The notes under the pieces: generated by a model
Told to the model about the DNA's origin: nothing
Databases searched by the model: none
The model's input: only the letters and a program-made list of their open reading frames with translations
Shown here: piece after piece, positions 1-5,425 of the stretch
Layout: every line of letters begins with the position of its first letter
Position numbering within the stretch: the stretch's first letter is position 1
Source of the DNA: Acidobacteriaceae bacterium
GTDB taxonomy: Bacteria > Acidobacteriota > Terriglobia > Terriglobales > Acidobacteriaceae
DNA: 5,600 bases
Direction of reading: 5' to 3'
Assembly: GCA_003164255.1 (NCBI GenBank)
Contig: PLST01000579.1
Location: forward strand, 6,799 to 12,398
Translations under genes and position numbers: made by a program

Positions 1-977
1 ACGAGCTCATCGAGTTCCTGGTCGGTGTAGTCCCAGTAGCGCGACCACCAGGCGCCAAAGGCGAACCGGGGCGGCAGCGGGATGCGGCCGGCGATGGAGA
101 CGTAGTCGCCAAGGGCTTTGCGATATTCGTGGCCGTAACCGAAGAAATAAAGGTCCTGGCGATCGCCGGCGGGGCGCTCGATAACCCAGGGCCAGGGGCT
201 TTTTTCGCCCTGCAGGAAGCGGAAGTCAGAGGAGTCAAAGAGAGGGCGCGTGGAGTCGTCGACGAGAGCCCAGCCGGAGCGGGAAACCAAACCCGGCTCA
301 ATCGGTTCTTTCGTCTTGTCGCCACGTGCGCCGTCGAGGGTGCGCGTGGTGCCCTGCAGATTGAGCGGGTCGGCGAGCCCTGGATGCCAGACGACTTGTT
401 TCCCATCGACGACGATCACGATCGAGAGATTGTCCGCGGTGAATCGACCGTTAGCCGTCGGCGTGTACCTGAGCTTGAGGGCGGCGGTGTTGATGGTGAG
501 GGTCTTTCCACCCTCTGAGGCCGTTTGCGAGAAATCGGGGACGGGCAGGTGGCGATTGAGAAACACGAAGGAGGCGTGATCCTCAAATTTTCCGTCGGCC
601 GCCCACTCCATGCGGATCAGTTGCGACGTCAGAACGGTAAAGCGCGCGTTGCCGAGAGTGACTACGGCTTTAGGATCGGCGACGGGATTGCAGTTGCCGT
701 CGCCGCCGGGAGCTTGGGTCGCGGCCTTCGGTGCGGTGGTCGGCGTCGCTGTCGCAGTGGCAGAGGACGCGGTCTTGGGAGTCGCGGCCGGCGTGGTTTT
801 TGGGGCGGTAGCAGAGGCGGCCTTTGGCGTGAAGGCTGGCGTTGCTGTGGCGGCGCCAGCTGCTGCGGCCTTCGCAGGCGGGGCGGGCTTTGCTGCATCG
901 GGCGCTTGCGCTGCCAAACCCAGGCCGCAGCCGATAAAAATAATGATCGCGGCAAGAAAACGCATAGAAATTCGCAC
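1..977 (-). CDS. Secreted glycoside hydrolase family 31 (alpha-glucosidase/alpha-xylosidase type), C-terminal part outside window
   Basis: GH31 enzymes hydrolyse terminal alpha-linked glucose or xylose by a retaining mechanism. About 325 codons are present. Residues 1-25 (from the GTG at 977) form a Sec signal peptide: basic start, hydrophobic FLAAIIIFIGCGLGLA, likely cleavage after AQA. Residues about 26-92 are a low-complexity Ala/Pro/Thr/Lys linker. From about residue 95 comes the beta-sandwich N-domain (VVTLGNARFTVLTSQLIRME), a common start of GH31 N-domains. Toward the window edge the hallmark entry to the TIM barrel is visible: YFFGYGHEY, then IPLPPRFAFGAWWSRYW, then YTDQELDELV. The catalytic Asp residues lie beyond the window, so activity and substrate cannot be judged. 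The first ATG is at 965, but GTG 977 has AAGGAG 6 nt upstream, against 18 nt for the ATG, so I chose 977. It follows era on the same strand after about 100 bp. I am confident of the family, not of the specificity. Confidence 0.88.
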   Translation of the reverse strand, partial: MRISMRFLAAIIIFIGCGLGLAAQAPDAAKPAPPAKAAAAGAATATPAFTPKAASATAPKTTPAATPKTASSATATATPTTAPKAATQAPGGDGNCNPVADPKAVVTLGNARFTVLTSQLIRMEWAADGKFEDHASFVFLNRHLPVPDFSQTASEGGKTLTINTAALKLRYTPTANGRFTADNLSIVIVVDGKQVVWHPGLADPLNLQGTTRTLDGARGDKTKEPIEPGLVSRSGWALVDDSTRPLFDSSDFRFLQGEKSPWPWVIERPAGDRQDLYFFGYGHEYRKALGDYVSIAGRIPLPPRFAFGAWWSRYWDYTDQELDEL

Positions 978-983
978 GCTTGG

Positions 984-989
984 CTCCTT
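984..989 (-). promoter_or_regulatory. Shine-Dalgarno site of the GH31 gene
   Basis: The minus strand reads AAGGAG here, 6 nt before a GTG at 977 that is in frame with the first ATG at 965. Spacing to that ATG would be 18 nt, too long for usual initiation, so this site decides for the GTG start and adds four residues (MRIS) to the signal peptide. Confidence 0.6.
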
Positions 990-1015
990 GATCTGCTCCA
1001 CCGGAAAGGCTATCA

Positions 1016-1033
1016 CCGCAAGGTGGCTTGCGG
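1016..1033. repeat. Perfect 7-bp inverted repeat between era and the GH31 gene
   Basis: CCGCAAG and CTTGCGG face each other across a 4-nt spacer. The repeat sits 46 bp downstream of the era stop and about 40 bp upstream of the GH31 start, within the roughly 100-bp gap. It could be a short transcript hairpin (weak terminator or attenuator) or a dyad operator for the glycosidase gene. No T-run follows the hairpin in the minus-strand direction, so a classical Rho-independent terminator is unlikely. I see no convincing -35/-10 pair in this gap. Confidence 0.35.
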
Positions 1034-1078
1034 AATTACACGACGGAGTCATTTCAATCGCGGGTTTTTGCCGAGCCG

Positions 1079-2251
1079 CTACTTCTCGTCGTCTGCATCC
1101 TGGGGTTTGCGGCCGCCCGCGAGGCGCTCAAGTTGGTTGCGCCAGTCAAGAGATTCGATGAAGGTTCTCGATTCGCGCCAGCCGGGCTCGACGATGACGC
1201 GCAACTCGAGGTAAAGGCGGGTCCCGAGCAGCGACTCGATCTGCCGGCGCGCGCGGGTGCCGATCTCCTTCAACTTCGAGCCGCCCTTGCCGATGAGGAT
1301 CGCCTTTTGCCCGTCGCGCTCGCAATAGATGGCGGCGGCAATGCGGGTCAAGGGCAGCCGGGCCGGGGCCTGCCCCTTTTTTCTCGGCGGCGCGGCGGGT
1401 TCCGGCTCTTCGAATTGCTCAATGACGACGGCCGAGGCGTAGGGAACTTCTTCGCCGGTTTCAATAAGGATGCTTTCGCGAATGAGTTCGGCGACCATAA
1501 AGCGTTGCGGCTGGTCAGTGTATTGGTCTTTCGGGTAGAAGCGCTCACCGGTGGGCAGGGCCGCAACAATTTTGCGGATGAGAATATCCAGGCCGTCGCG
1601 CTTGCGTGCGCTCACGGGGATGATCTCAGCAAAGTTGAACTGGCGCGTGAGCGAATCGATGAGCGGAAGCAGATGGTCCTTCTGCACCAGGTCGATTTTG
1701 GTCAGCACGAGAAAGACGGGGCACTCGAGCTTGCGGATGAGGCCGAAGAGGAACTCGTCTTCGCTCGCCCAATTGGGCGCTTTGTGCTTGGGGGCGTTCT
1801 TCGCCACTGCTTCCGCAGGGGCTGAAGCCGCGGCCTCTTCGGCTGGAGTTTCGGCACCACTAACCTCGTGCCCTGGCACAGAGCCGGGCTCATCAGCGAC
1901 CTTCGCAACTTCCTCCAATTGAACGCGGCGGGTGGCGTCCATGAGGACCAGGACGACATCGCGGGCTTCGATGGCTTCGTAGACTTCCTGCAACATGCGG
2001 CGATCGAGCTGCGTGCCGGGCTTGTGGACGCCGGGCGTATCGACGAAGACGATTTGCGCGGCGGGATTGGTGTTCTTGTGCGCGGGAACCTCGACCACGC
2101 CCAGGATGCGATTGCGCGTGGTTTGCGGCTTGGCGGTGACGATGGCTACCTTTTCGCCGGTGAGGGCGTTAAGAAGGGTGCTTTTGCCGACGTTAGGCCG
2201 GCCGACAATGGCGACGAATCCTGATTTCAAAGGGCTGGGTTTCTCCTGCAC
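1079..2251 (-). CDS. era: GTPase Era, with two lineage-type insertions
   Basis: Era binds the 3' end of 16S rRNA and helps process and assemble the 30S subunit. Up to 390 residues are encoded, against about 300 in typical Era. G1 GRPNVGKS is at 17-24, the switch-I QTTRNR at 43-48, G3 DTPG at 71-74, G4 TKID at 184-187 and G5 SARK at 214-217. The KH domain carries LIGKGGSKLKEIG near 319-331 and ends with the usual ELRVIVEPGWRE. An insertion of about 50 residues rich in Ala, Glu and Pro lies at about 110-162, between MDATRR and the helix EDEFLFGLIRKL. A second, Pro/Lys-rich one lies at about 281-302 in the KH domain. All motifs are intact and in frame, so the gene looks functional. The start is uncertain. 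GTG 2251 gives MQEKPSPLKSGFV but its upstream TAGGAG overlaps the codon. TTG 2230 gives MKSGFV, with CAGGAG 12 nt upstream. There is no in-frame ATG before the P-loop. A GNAT gene diverges upstream. Confidence 0.95.
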   Translation of the reverse strand: MQEKPSPLKSGFVAIVGRPNVGKSTLLNALTGEKVAIVTAKPQTTRNRILGVVEVPAHKNTNPAAQIVFVDTPGVHKPGTQLDRRMLQEVYEAIEARDVVLVLMDATRRVQLEEVAKVADEPGSVPGHEVSGAETPAEEAAASAPAEAVAKNAPKHKAPNWASEDEFLFGLIRKLECPVFLVLTKIDLVQKDHLLPLIDSLTRQFNFAEIIPVSARKRDGLDILIRKIVAALPTGERFYPKDQYTDQPQRFMVAELIRESILIETGEEVPYASAVVIEQFEEPEPAAPPRKKGQAPARLPLTRIAAAIYCERDGQKAILIGKGGSKLKEIGTRARRQIESLLGTRLYLELRVIVEPGWRESRTFIESLDWRNQLERLAGGRKPQDADDEK

Positions 2252-2254
2252 TCC

Positions 2255-2261
2255 TATTATC
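2255..2261. promoter_or_regulatory. Possible shared -10 element between era and the GNAT gene
   Basis: The 46-bp gap between the divergent genes contains TATTATC. Read rightward, TATTAT is a fair -10 for the acetyltransferase; read leftward, GATAAT is a good -10 for era. I find no good -35 on either strand at 16-18 bp, so this is a suggestion only. If used leftward, transcription would start at about 2250, leaving the era GTG nearly leaderless and favouring the TTG start at 2230. Confidence 0.25.
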
Positions 2262-2297
2262 GCGGATTGGATGGTCTGGCGTTGGTATCATCTCGGC

Positions 2298-2849
2298 ATG
2301 ATTGTCGAAGGCAGAACGGAACGGCTGGTGCTGCGGCCGCTGGAGTTGGCCGATTCCGCGCAGATCCAGGAGGTGTTTCCGCGCTGGGAGATTGTGCGCT
2401 TTCTGATGAACGTAGTGCCGTGGCCCTATCCGCCGGACGGGGCGGAGTTTTACGTGCGGGAGATTGCGCTGCCGCAAATGGAGCGGGGCGAGGCGTGGCA
2501 CTGGACGATCCGGCCTGCCCGGGCGGCGGAGACGATCATCGGGTCGATCTCGCTGATCAGGCGGGAGGTGGACAATCGCGGCTTTTGGCTGAGCCCCGAG
2601 TGGCACGGCCAGGGACTGATGAGCGAAGCCTGCGTATGGATCAACGACTTCTGGTTCGAAACGCTGGGCTTTGAGGTGCTGCGTGTGTCAAAGGCGGTGG
2701 CCAACACGACTTCGCGCAGGATCTCAGAGAAGCAGGGCATGCGCCTGATTGGACACGGAGAGAAAAATTATGTGTCTGGGCGTTTGCCGTCGGAGATCTT
2801 TGAGATTACGCGGGACGAGTGGCGGGCGTGGAAGGCTCACCTATATTGA
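2298..2849 (+). CDS. GNAT family N-acetyltransferase (RimJ/RimL type)
   Basis: This 183-residue protein is the normal length for the Acetyltransf_3 branch of the GNAT superfamily, which moves acetyl from acetyl-CoA to an amine, often a protein N-terminus or small molecule. It opens with the typical TERLVLRPLELAD. The pyrophosphate-binding loop of motif A is WHGQGLMSEA, at about residues 105-114. The motif B region follows as NTTSRRISEKQGM, near 139-151, where Asn, Ser and the EKxGM helix end are family hallmarks. It lacks a signal peptide and should be cytoplasmic. The true substrate cannot be told. ATG 2298 matches the family start. ATG 2271, nine codons upstream, is possible, and neither has a clear Shine-Dalgarno. 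The reading frame is open much further upstream, but only as antisense to era. It diverges from era and ends about 12 bp before a dispersed hairpin repeat. Confidence 0.88.
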   Translation: MIVEGRTERLVLRPLELADSAQIQEVFPRWEIVRFLMNVVPWPYPPDGAEFYVREIALPQMERGEAWHWTIRPARAAETIIGSISLIRREVDNRGFWLSPEWHGQGLMSEACVWINDFWFETLGFEVLRVSKAVANTTSRRISEKQGMRLIGHGEKNYVSGRLPSEIFEITRDEWRAWKAHLY

Positions 2850-2861
2850 TCCGGCGGGGTT

Positions 2862-2953
2862 CGGGCATGGGTTTTGGGCCCGAGTTTCCGTGTGGACTGT
2901 GTTCAATCCCCGGTCCCTCCGCCGCGGCGGACGAGGGACCGGGGGCACCCGGC
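2862..2953 (+). repeat. Dispersed hairpin repeat, copy 1
   Basis: This segment matches 4426-4510 in the same orientation. Shared blocks are CGGGCATGGGTTT (one change), CTGTGTTCAATCCCCGG (one change), GAGGGACCGGGGG and a terminal GGCACCCGGC. A perfect 12-bp stem pairs CCCCGGTCCCTC (2908-2919) with GAGGGACCGGGG (2933-2944). The 13-nt loop region holds a second GC-only palindrome, CCGCCGCGGCGG. It lies between two converging genes (the GNAT and the secreted orphan), where it may also slow or end transcription from both sides, though it has no T-run. It resembles REP-like intergenic elements; I cannot assign it to a named family. Confidence 0.75.
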
Positions 2954-3099
2954 ACGCGCAGATTGAGCCCGAACACCGGAATCCGGAATAGGCGGCGCGA
3001 TCGGGATCCAATCCAGCGGCCAGCGAGGCGATACGGCCATGCGGACCTGCCCTTGTCGGTCGAACTGCGGACGAAGGCGGGGAGCGGCGCCGCCAATGC
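2954..3099. other. Non-coding gap, nothing recognised
   Basis: Between repeat copy 1 and the stop of the secreted orphan gene. Open frames run through both strands because of high GC, but none has a plausible ribosome-binding site or family-like protein, and the longest minus-strand one reads straight through the hairpin repeat. I see no gene here. Confidence 0.5.
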
Positions 3100-3720
3100 T
3101 CAGCGGGCGTTATAAGGTTTTACCGGGATTCTCACTACTTTTGTGAATGTAAATCCTCCTCCGTTCCAGACGAAATCGGAGACGTCAAGGTTCTTCGCAC
3201 AGCATTCTGGGGAACCATCGGTGGTTCGGGACCGGATTGTCAGACGCCTGGAATTGGCATCGAACTTTACGCCAGACCCGTTTGCTTTCTCATCAAAGCT
3301 TAGCTCTTGCACCAATTCAAGTCGCTTGTTGGCGACCGTAAACACTTGAACGAACCCATCGAATTCACCAGTGCCCCCATAGTCATGCGACAGTGACACC
3401 ACTGCATACTGCGAACCATCGCGAGGTTCCGTCAGGAACCAAACATCTCCGACTTCGACATCCTCCCAGTTGGCCCCTTCCCGATAGTGAAAGACACCGC
3501 TCTTGACCTGCACCTCTGTGCCATCCAAGTTATAAGACCGATTCTTGAAATCCAATGCTTTCAGAGTAGAGACAGACTCCGCATACACTCTCAAGCTTCT
3601 GACGGAAACTGCACTCGGATTCGATGCTGGCTGGGCAACCGCATGCGGTCCGAAACATAGAAGGCAATGACTCAGAATTACAAATTGCACTGGCATTCTG
3701 GCGACCACGCGTAGACTCAT
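3100..3720 (-). CDS. Small secreted protein of unknown function
   Basis: Encodes 206 residues. The N-terminus, MSLRVVARMPVQFVILSH then CLLCFGPHAVAQPAS, is a Sec signal peptide with likely cleavage after AVA. The mature part looks all-beta, with many short strands and turns: GVFHYREGANWEDVEVGDVWFL, SQYAVVSLSHDYGGTG, FVQVFTVANKRLELVQELSFDE. The C-terminal third has DGSPECCAKNLDVSDFVWNG, a double Cys followed by a Trp strand. That pattern faintly recalls secreted actinobacterial proteins with a 'CC...Y/F-x-W' motif, but the likeness is too weak to name. I do not recognise the family. ATG 3720 is chosen over an in-frame start at 3795 because GGGAGG lies 4 nt upstream and the signal peptide starts there. 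A plausible sigma-70-like promoter precedes it. By eye it is less GC-rich than era or the GH31 gene, which hints at separate ancestry. It stands alone, converging on the GNAT gene. Confidence 0.75.
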   Translation of the reverse strand: MSLRVVARMPVQFVILSHCLLCFGPHAVAQPASNPSAVSVRSLRVYAESVSTLKALDFKNRSYNLDGTEVQVKSGVFHYREGANWEDVEVGDVWFLTEPRDGSQYAVVSLSHDYGGTGEFDGFVQVFTVANKRLELVQELSFDEKANGSGVKFDANSRRLTIRSRTTDGSPECCAKNLDVSDFVWNGGGFTFTKVVRIPVKPYNAR

Positions 3721-3724
3721 GAAG

Positions 3725-3730
3725 CCTCCC
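3725..3730 (-). promoter_or_regulatory. Shine-Dalgarno site of the secreted orphan gene
   Basis: The minus strand reads GGGAGG, followed by CTTC and the ATG at 3720. This sets the start at 3720 rather than at the longer frame beginning at 3795, whose first residues are hydrophilic and would bury the signal peptide. Confidence 0.7.
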
Positions 3731-3745
3731 AACAAAATGCACGAA

Positions 3746-3774
3746 ATTATGCATGAGGTGCTTTTGTTCGTAAA
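3746..3774 (-). promoter_or_regulatory. Likely promoter of the secreted orphan gene
   Basis: The minus strand carries TTTACG (3774-3769), a 17-bp spacer and CATAAT (3751-3746), each close to the -35 and -10 consensus. Transcription would begin at about 3739, giving a 5' leader of about 19 nt that just contains the GGGAGG site. The -10 lies inside an imperfectly extended dyad, ATGCA-N8-TGCAT (3737-3754), which could be a repressor site. The dyad is short and may be chance. Confidence 0.45.
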
Positions 3775-3816
3775 ACTTCCTCGCCGATCTCTCAAAAGCG
3801 GCCATGCGTTGCCACT

Positions 3817-3960
3817 TCAAAACCGACCATAGAGATCGGCCCGAGCCGGAATCTCCATTTTGAATACAGATTTCCGGAAATTGTACGCCGTTGGCGCGAA
3901 TCGAGCGTCCGTCTCGGTGATGCAGATGTTTCCAGGTAGTTGGTAGCGAGCGGAACAGGG
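3817..3960 (-). pseudogene. Possible short coding remnant
   Basis: The minus strand is open for about 48 codons ending at TGA 3819-3817. It reads SARYQLPGNICITETDAR, then FAPTAYNFRKSVFKMEIPAR, then ADLYGRF. The composition looks protein-like (balanced charged, aromatic and small residues), whereas the plus strand here has stops. It has no credible start (only a TTG at 4005, lying in unrelated sequence) and no ribosome-binding site. I read it as a possible 3' fragment of a lost gene whose 5' part was replaced by the segment from about 3984 on. I do not recognise the family; it may also be a chance frame. Confidence 0.22.
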
Positions 3961-3983
3961 AGATTTCGACCCGAATGCGCATC

Positions 3984-4200
3984 CCCGCCAATATGAGCAA
4001 TGCAACAGTTGGTGGGCCGGTAACGATGACGATCAACGGGACCTCTGGTTCGCTCACCGTAACCGCGTCAATTGCGCTCACGGCGAATGCGGCATCGAGT
4101 TTTACTCTTTCTGCTTCGGCAGGAACTTTGTCTGTTGTTCAGGGCAGCATCAAACGCCGATACCATCACAGTGAACCTTGACAGTGCAATAGTCCAATTC
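3984..4200 (+). pseudogene. Frameshifted fragment of an Ig-like surface-protein repeat
   Basis: Reading frame 3975-4181 gives TVGGPVTMTINGTSGSLTVT then ASIALTANAASSFTLSASAG and TLSVVQGS. This is the junction between two tandem Ig-like (bacterial immunoglobulin-like) repeats common in large secreted proteins of acidobacteria and similar soil bacteria: the end of one unit (ITGTSGSLTxTxxIxLTVN) and the start of the next (FTLSASPxxLSVVQGS). The next unit normally continues S-x-T-x-TITV. Here that continuation, ASNADTITVNLDS, is in the +1 frame from about 4150, so a frameshift broke it. Beyond about 4200 the likeness fades. There is no start with a ribosome-binding site, no signal peptide and under one repeat unit, so it is a dead fragment rather than a gene. 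A chance match is unlikely because two consecutive repeat hallmarks are in the right order. Confidence 0.6.
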
Positions 4201-4246
4201 GACCTTCTTCGGTTTCCCCAACAGGGTTTGTCCTTGAAAACGCCGC

Positions 4247-4272
4247 AGTGTCTGGGAATAGTGTCTGGGAAT
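4247..4272 (+). repeat. Perfect 13-bp tandem duplication
   Basis: AGTGTCTGGGAAT occurs twice head to tail with no mismatch. It sits just past the broken Ig-like fragment, in non-coding sequence. It may be a replication-slippage duplication, or part of a short interspersed element: GTGTCTGGGAAT-like strings are, from memory, frequent near REP-associated (IS200-like) transposases, but no such gene is present here. Confidence 0.7.
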
Positions 4273-4425
4273 TAGGTCGTCCTGAGTAGTCGCCCAACTG
4301 TCAGTAACTTCCCCGTCAACAAAACGACCGCTGACTCCATCTCAAAGAACCAGCACAAAAGCTACGTGTGTTTTTCAGGGCGTGCAGGTTATCGAACTCG
4401 GTGCGCACTCAAGATGAGGGGCACC
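4273..4425. other. Non-coding stretch, nothing recognised
   Basis: Between the 13-bp duplication and repeat copy 2. No open frame has both a start signal and a family-like product. The last bases (4418-4425, GGGGCACC) already resemble the end of the dispersed repeat, so a partial or overlapping unit may begin here. Confidence 0.4.
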
Positions 4426-4510
4426 CGGGCTTGGGTTTCGGCGTCAAATTTTCGGGTTGGCTGTGTTCATTCCCCGGTCCCCAAAAGCGAGGGACCGGGG
4501 GGCACCCGGC
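4426..4510 (+). repeat. Dispersed hairpin repeat, copy 2
   Basis: Second copy of the element at 2862-2953, same orientation. The 10-bp stem pairs CCCCGGTCCC (4472-4481) with GGGACCGGGG (4491-4500). The loop, CAAAAGCGA, differs completely from copy 1, while the stem and the outer GGCACCCGGC are kept. A GGGGCACCCGG string also stands just upstream at 4418-4428, so the copy is flanked by direct repeats of its own end. It lies 28 bp past the stop of the secreted gene on the minus strand, and may affect that transcript's 3' end. Confidence 0.75.
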
Positions 4511-4538
4511 GACCGCATCGAGAAGGCCGGGATCGGCT

Positions 4539-5417
4539 CTAGAAGTTCGGCGACAAATAACCGCACTCGGCCGCGGTCCGCAAGTTCGAGGGGCCGAGCA
4601 TGCCTGCGTCTGCGCAAGTGGCGCCGTGATCGATGACTGCCTGTTGATTCTCCATCGCGTTTAGATACATTTGGACCTCGGCCGAACTGCCGGGCCCCTG
4701 ATTAAGTGATGCCGAGGCGGGGGCTGTGAAGAGAGCAAACTTTTTCTGCAGCCAGGCAGGAGGTATCTTGTAGCTCTTAAGGACGGCCGCAACGGTAGGC
4801 ACATCCTTGGCTGCTGCGGCGGTCGGGGCCGATCCAAACGTCAAAAAGTTCTTAAAAAACTGGAGGGAGTCTTCGGGAAGCGAGCAGAATATGCCCAGGG
4901 CATCACCCGGCGTGGCGATACCGGAAACGGCGATAACAAACACGCCGCATTGGAACCCAGCCGGTAGCGATTGAAGAGGCGCCGCGTAAAGGAACTTAAT
5001 CTGAGGAGCCGGATTTCCGTTGAGCGCGGCACGCTGCTGGAAAACCATCGTGAGCTTGTCAGTAAGCTTTGCCGAGTACGGCATCGACATATTCGAGCCG
5101 TCGGGTCCCGTCTGTCCCATTTGAAAAGGGCCGTCGTGCGCGATAATCCCTTCTCCAAGGTCGATGACCTCGCCTTGTGGCCCTGACAATACAATATTTG
5201 TTTGCGCGGCTCCGACGACTTTCCATCCGGCAGGCACGCCGGCGGAGGCGCTTTGGTCCTGCGCAGTGTAGGTCTGCAACTGGACTGGGGGTGCGGCCGG
5301 GGTGGTAGACGGATTCGCCTGTGCTCGAGCGGAGACAAAGGCTGAAACCCCGATGACGATCGAGATCACCGGCACAGCGGCGATCCGCAGAAACTTCATG
5401 GCGTTGCATATTTGCAT
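4539..5417 (-). CDS. Secreted protein of unknown function, 292 residues
   Basis: The N-terminus MQICNAMKFLRIAAVPVISI followed by VIGVSAFVSARAQA is a Sec signal peptide cleaved probably after ARA or AQA (residue 31-34). A Pro/Ala/Thr-rich stretch (35-45) leads to a globular part: SASAGVPAGWKVVGA (57-70), IVLSGPQGEVIDLGEGI (75-91), MVFQQRAAL (124-132), FQCGVFVIAVSG (155-166) and LGIFCSLPEDSLQFFKNF (174-191). The opening 'xxxVPxGWxV' plus beta strands resembles the PsbP/DcrB-like fold of small exported proteins; this is a guess. The C-terminal part (206-292) looks helical, with C268 and C285. Cysteines C157/C178 and C268/C285 could form disulfides outside the cytoplasm. ATG 5417 is preferred: GAGGGA lies 8 nt upstream, whereas ATG 5399 has no such site and the 5471 start would add a hydrophilic tail before the signal peptide. 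No convincing promoter was found. I do not recognise a function. Confidence 0.78.
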   Translation of the reverse strand: MQICNAMKFLRIAAVPVISIVIGVSAFVSARAQANPSTTPAAPPVQLQTYTAQDQSASAGVPAGWKVVGAAQTNIVLSGPQGEVIDLGEGIIAHDGPFQMGQTGPDGSNMSMPYSAKLTDKLTMVFQQRAALNGNPAPQIKFLYAAPLQSLPAGFQCGVFVIAVSGIATPGDALGIFCSLPEDSLQFFKNFLTFGSAPTAAAAKDVPTVAAVLKSYKIPPAWLQKKFALFTAPASASLNQGPGSSAEVQMYLNAMENQQAVIDHGATCADAGMLGPSNLRTAAECGYLSPNF

Positions 5418-5425
5418 GGTCAAGG

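Noticed and set aside
662..955. Pro/Arg-rich minus-strand frame of 97 codons
   Set aside because: Out of frame with the GH31 gene, which continues through this stretch with signal peptide and domain homology.
525..1214. Plus-strand frame rich in Gly and Arg
   Set aside because: It is antisense to the Ala/Pro linker of the GH31 gene; the Gly/Arg runs are the complement of Ala/Pro codons.
1028..1825. Long plus-strand open frame of 265 codons
   Set aside because: It lies antisense to era, which has every GTPase and KH motif; it has no ribosome-binding site and is a GC-driven shadow.
1995..2297. Upstream extension of the GNAT reading frame by about 100 codons
   Set aside because: The extension is antisense to the start of era and not acetyltransferase-like; the family start is at 2298.
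2806..3096. Minus-strand frame of 96 codons, Pro/Gly-rich
   Set aside because: It reads through the hairpin repeat and into the end of the GNAT gene; no start signal, and the product is a translation of the repeat.
4472..4500. Hairpins of both repeat copies as classical Rho-independent terminators
   Set aside because: The stems are strong, but neither strand has a T-run after the stem; a role in transcript ends remains possible by other means.
4368..4664. Plus-strand frame of 98 codons
   Set aside because: It crosses repeat copy 2 and runs antisense to the end of the secreted gene; no ribosome-binding site.
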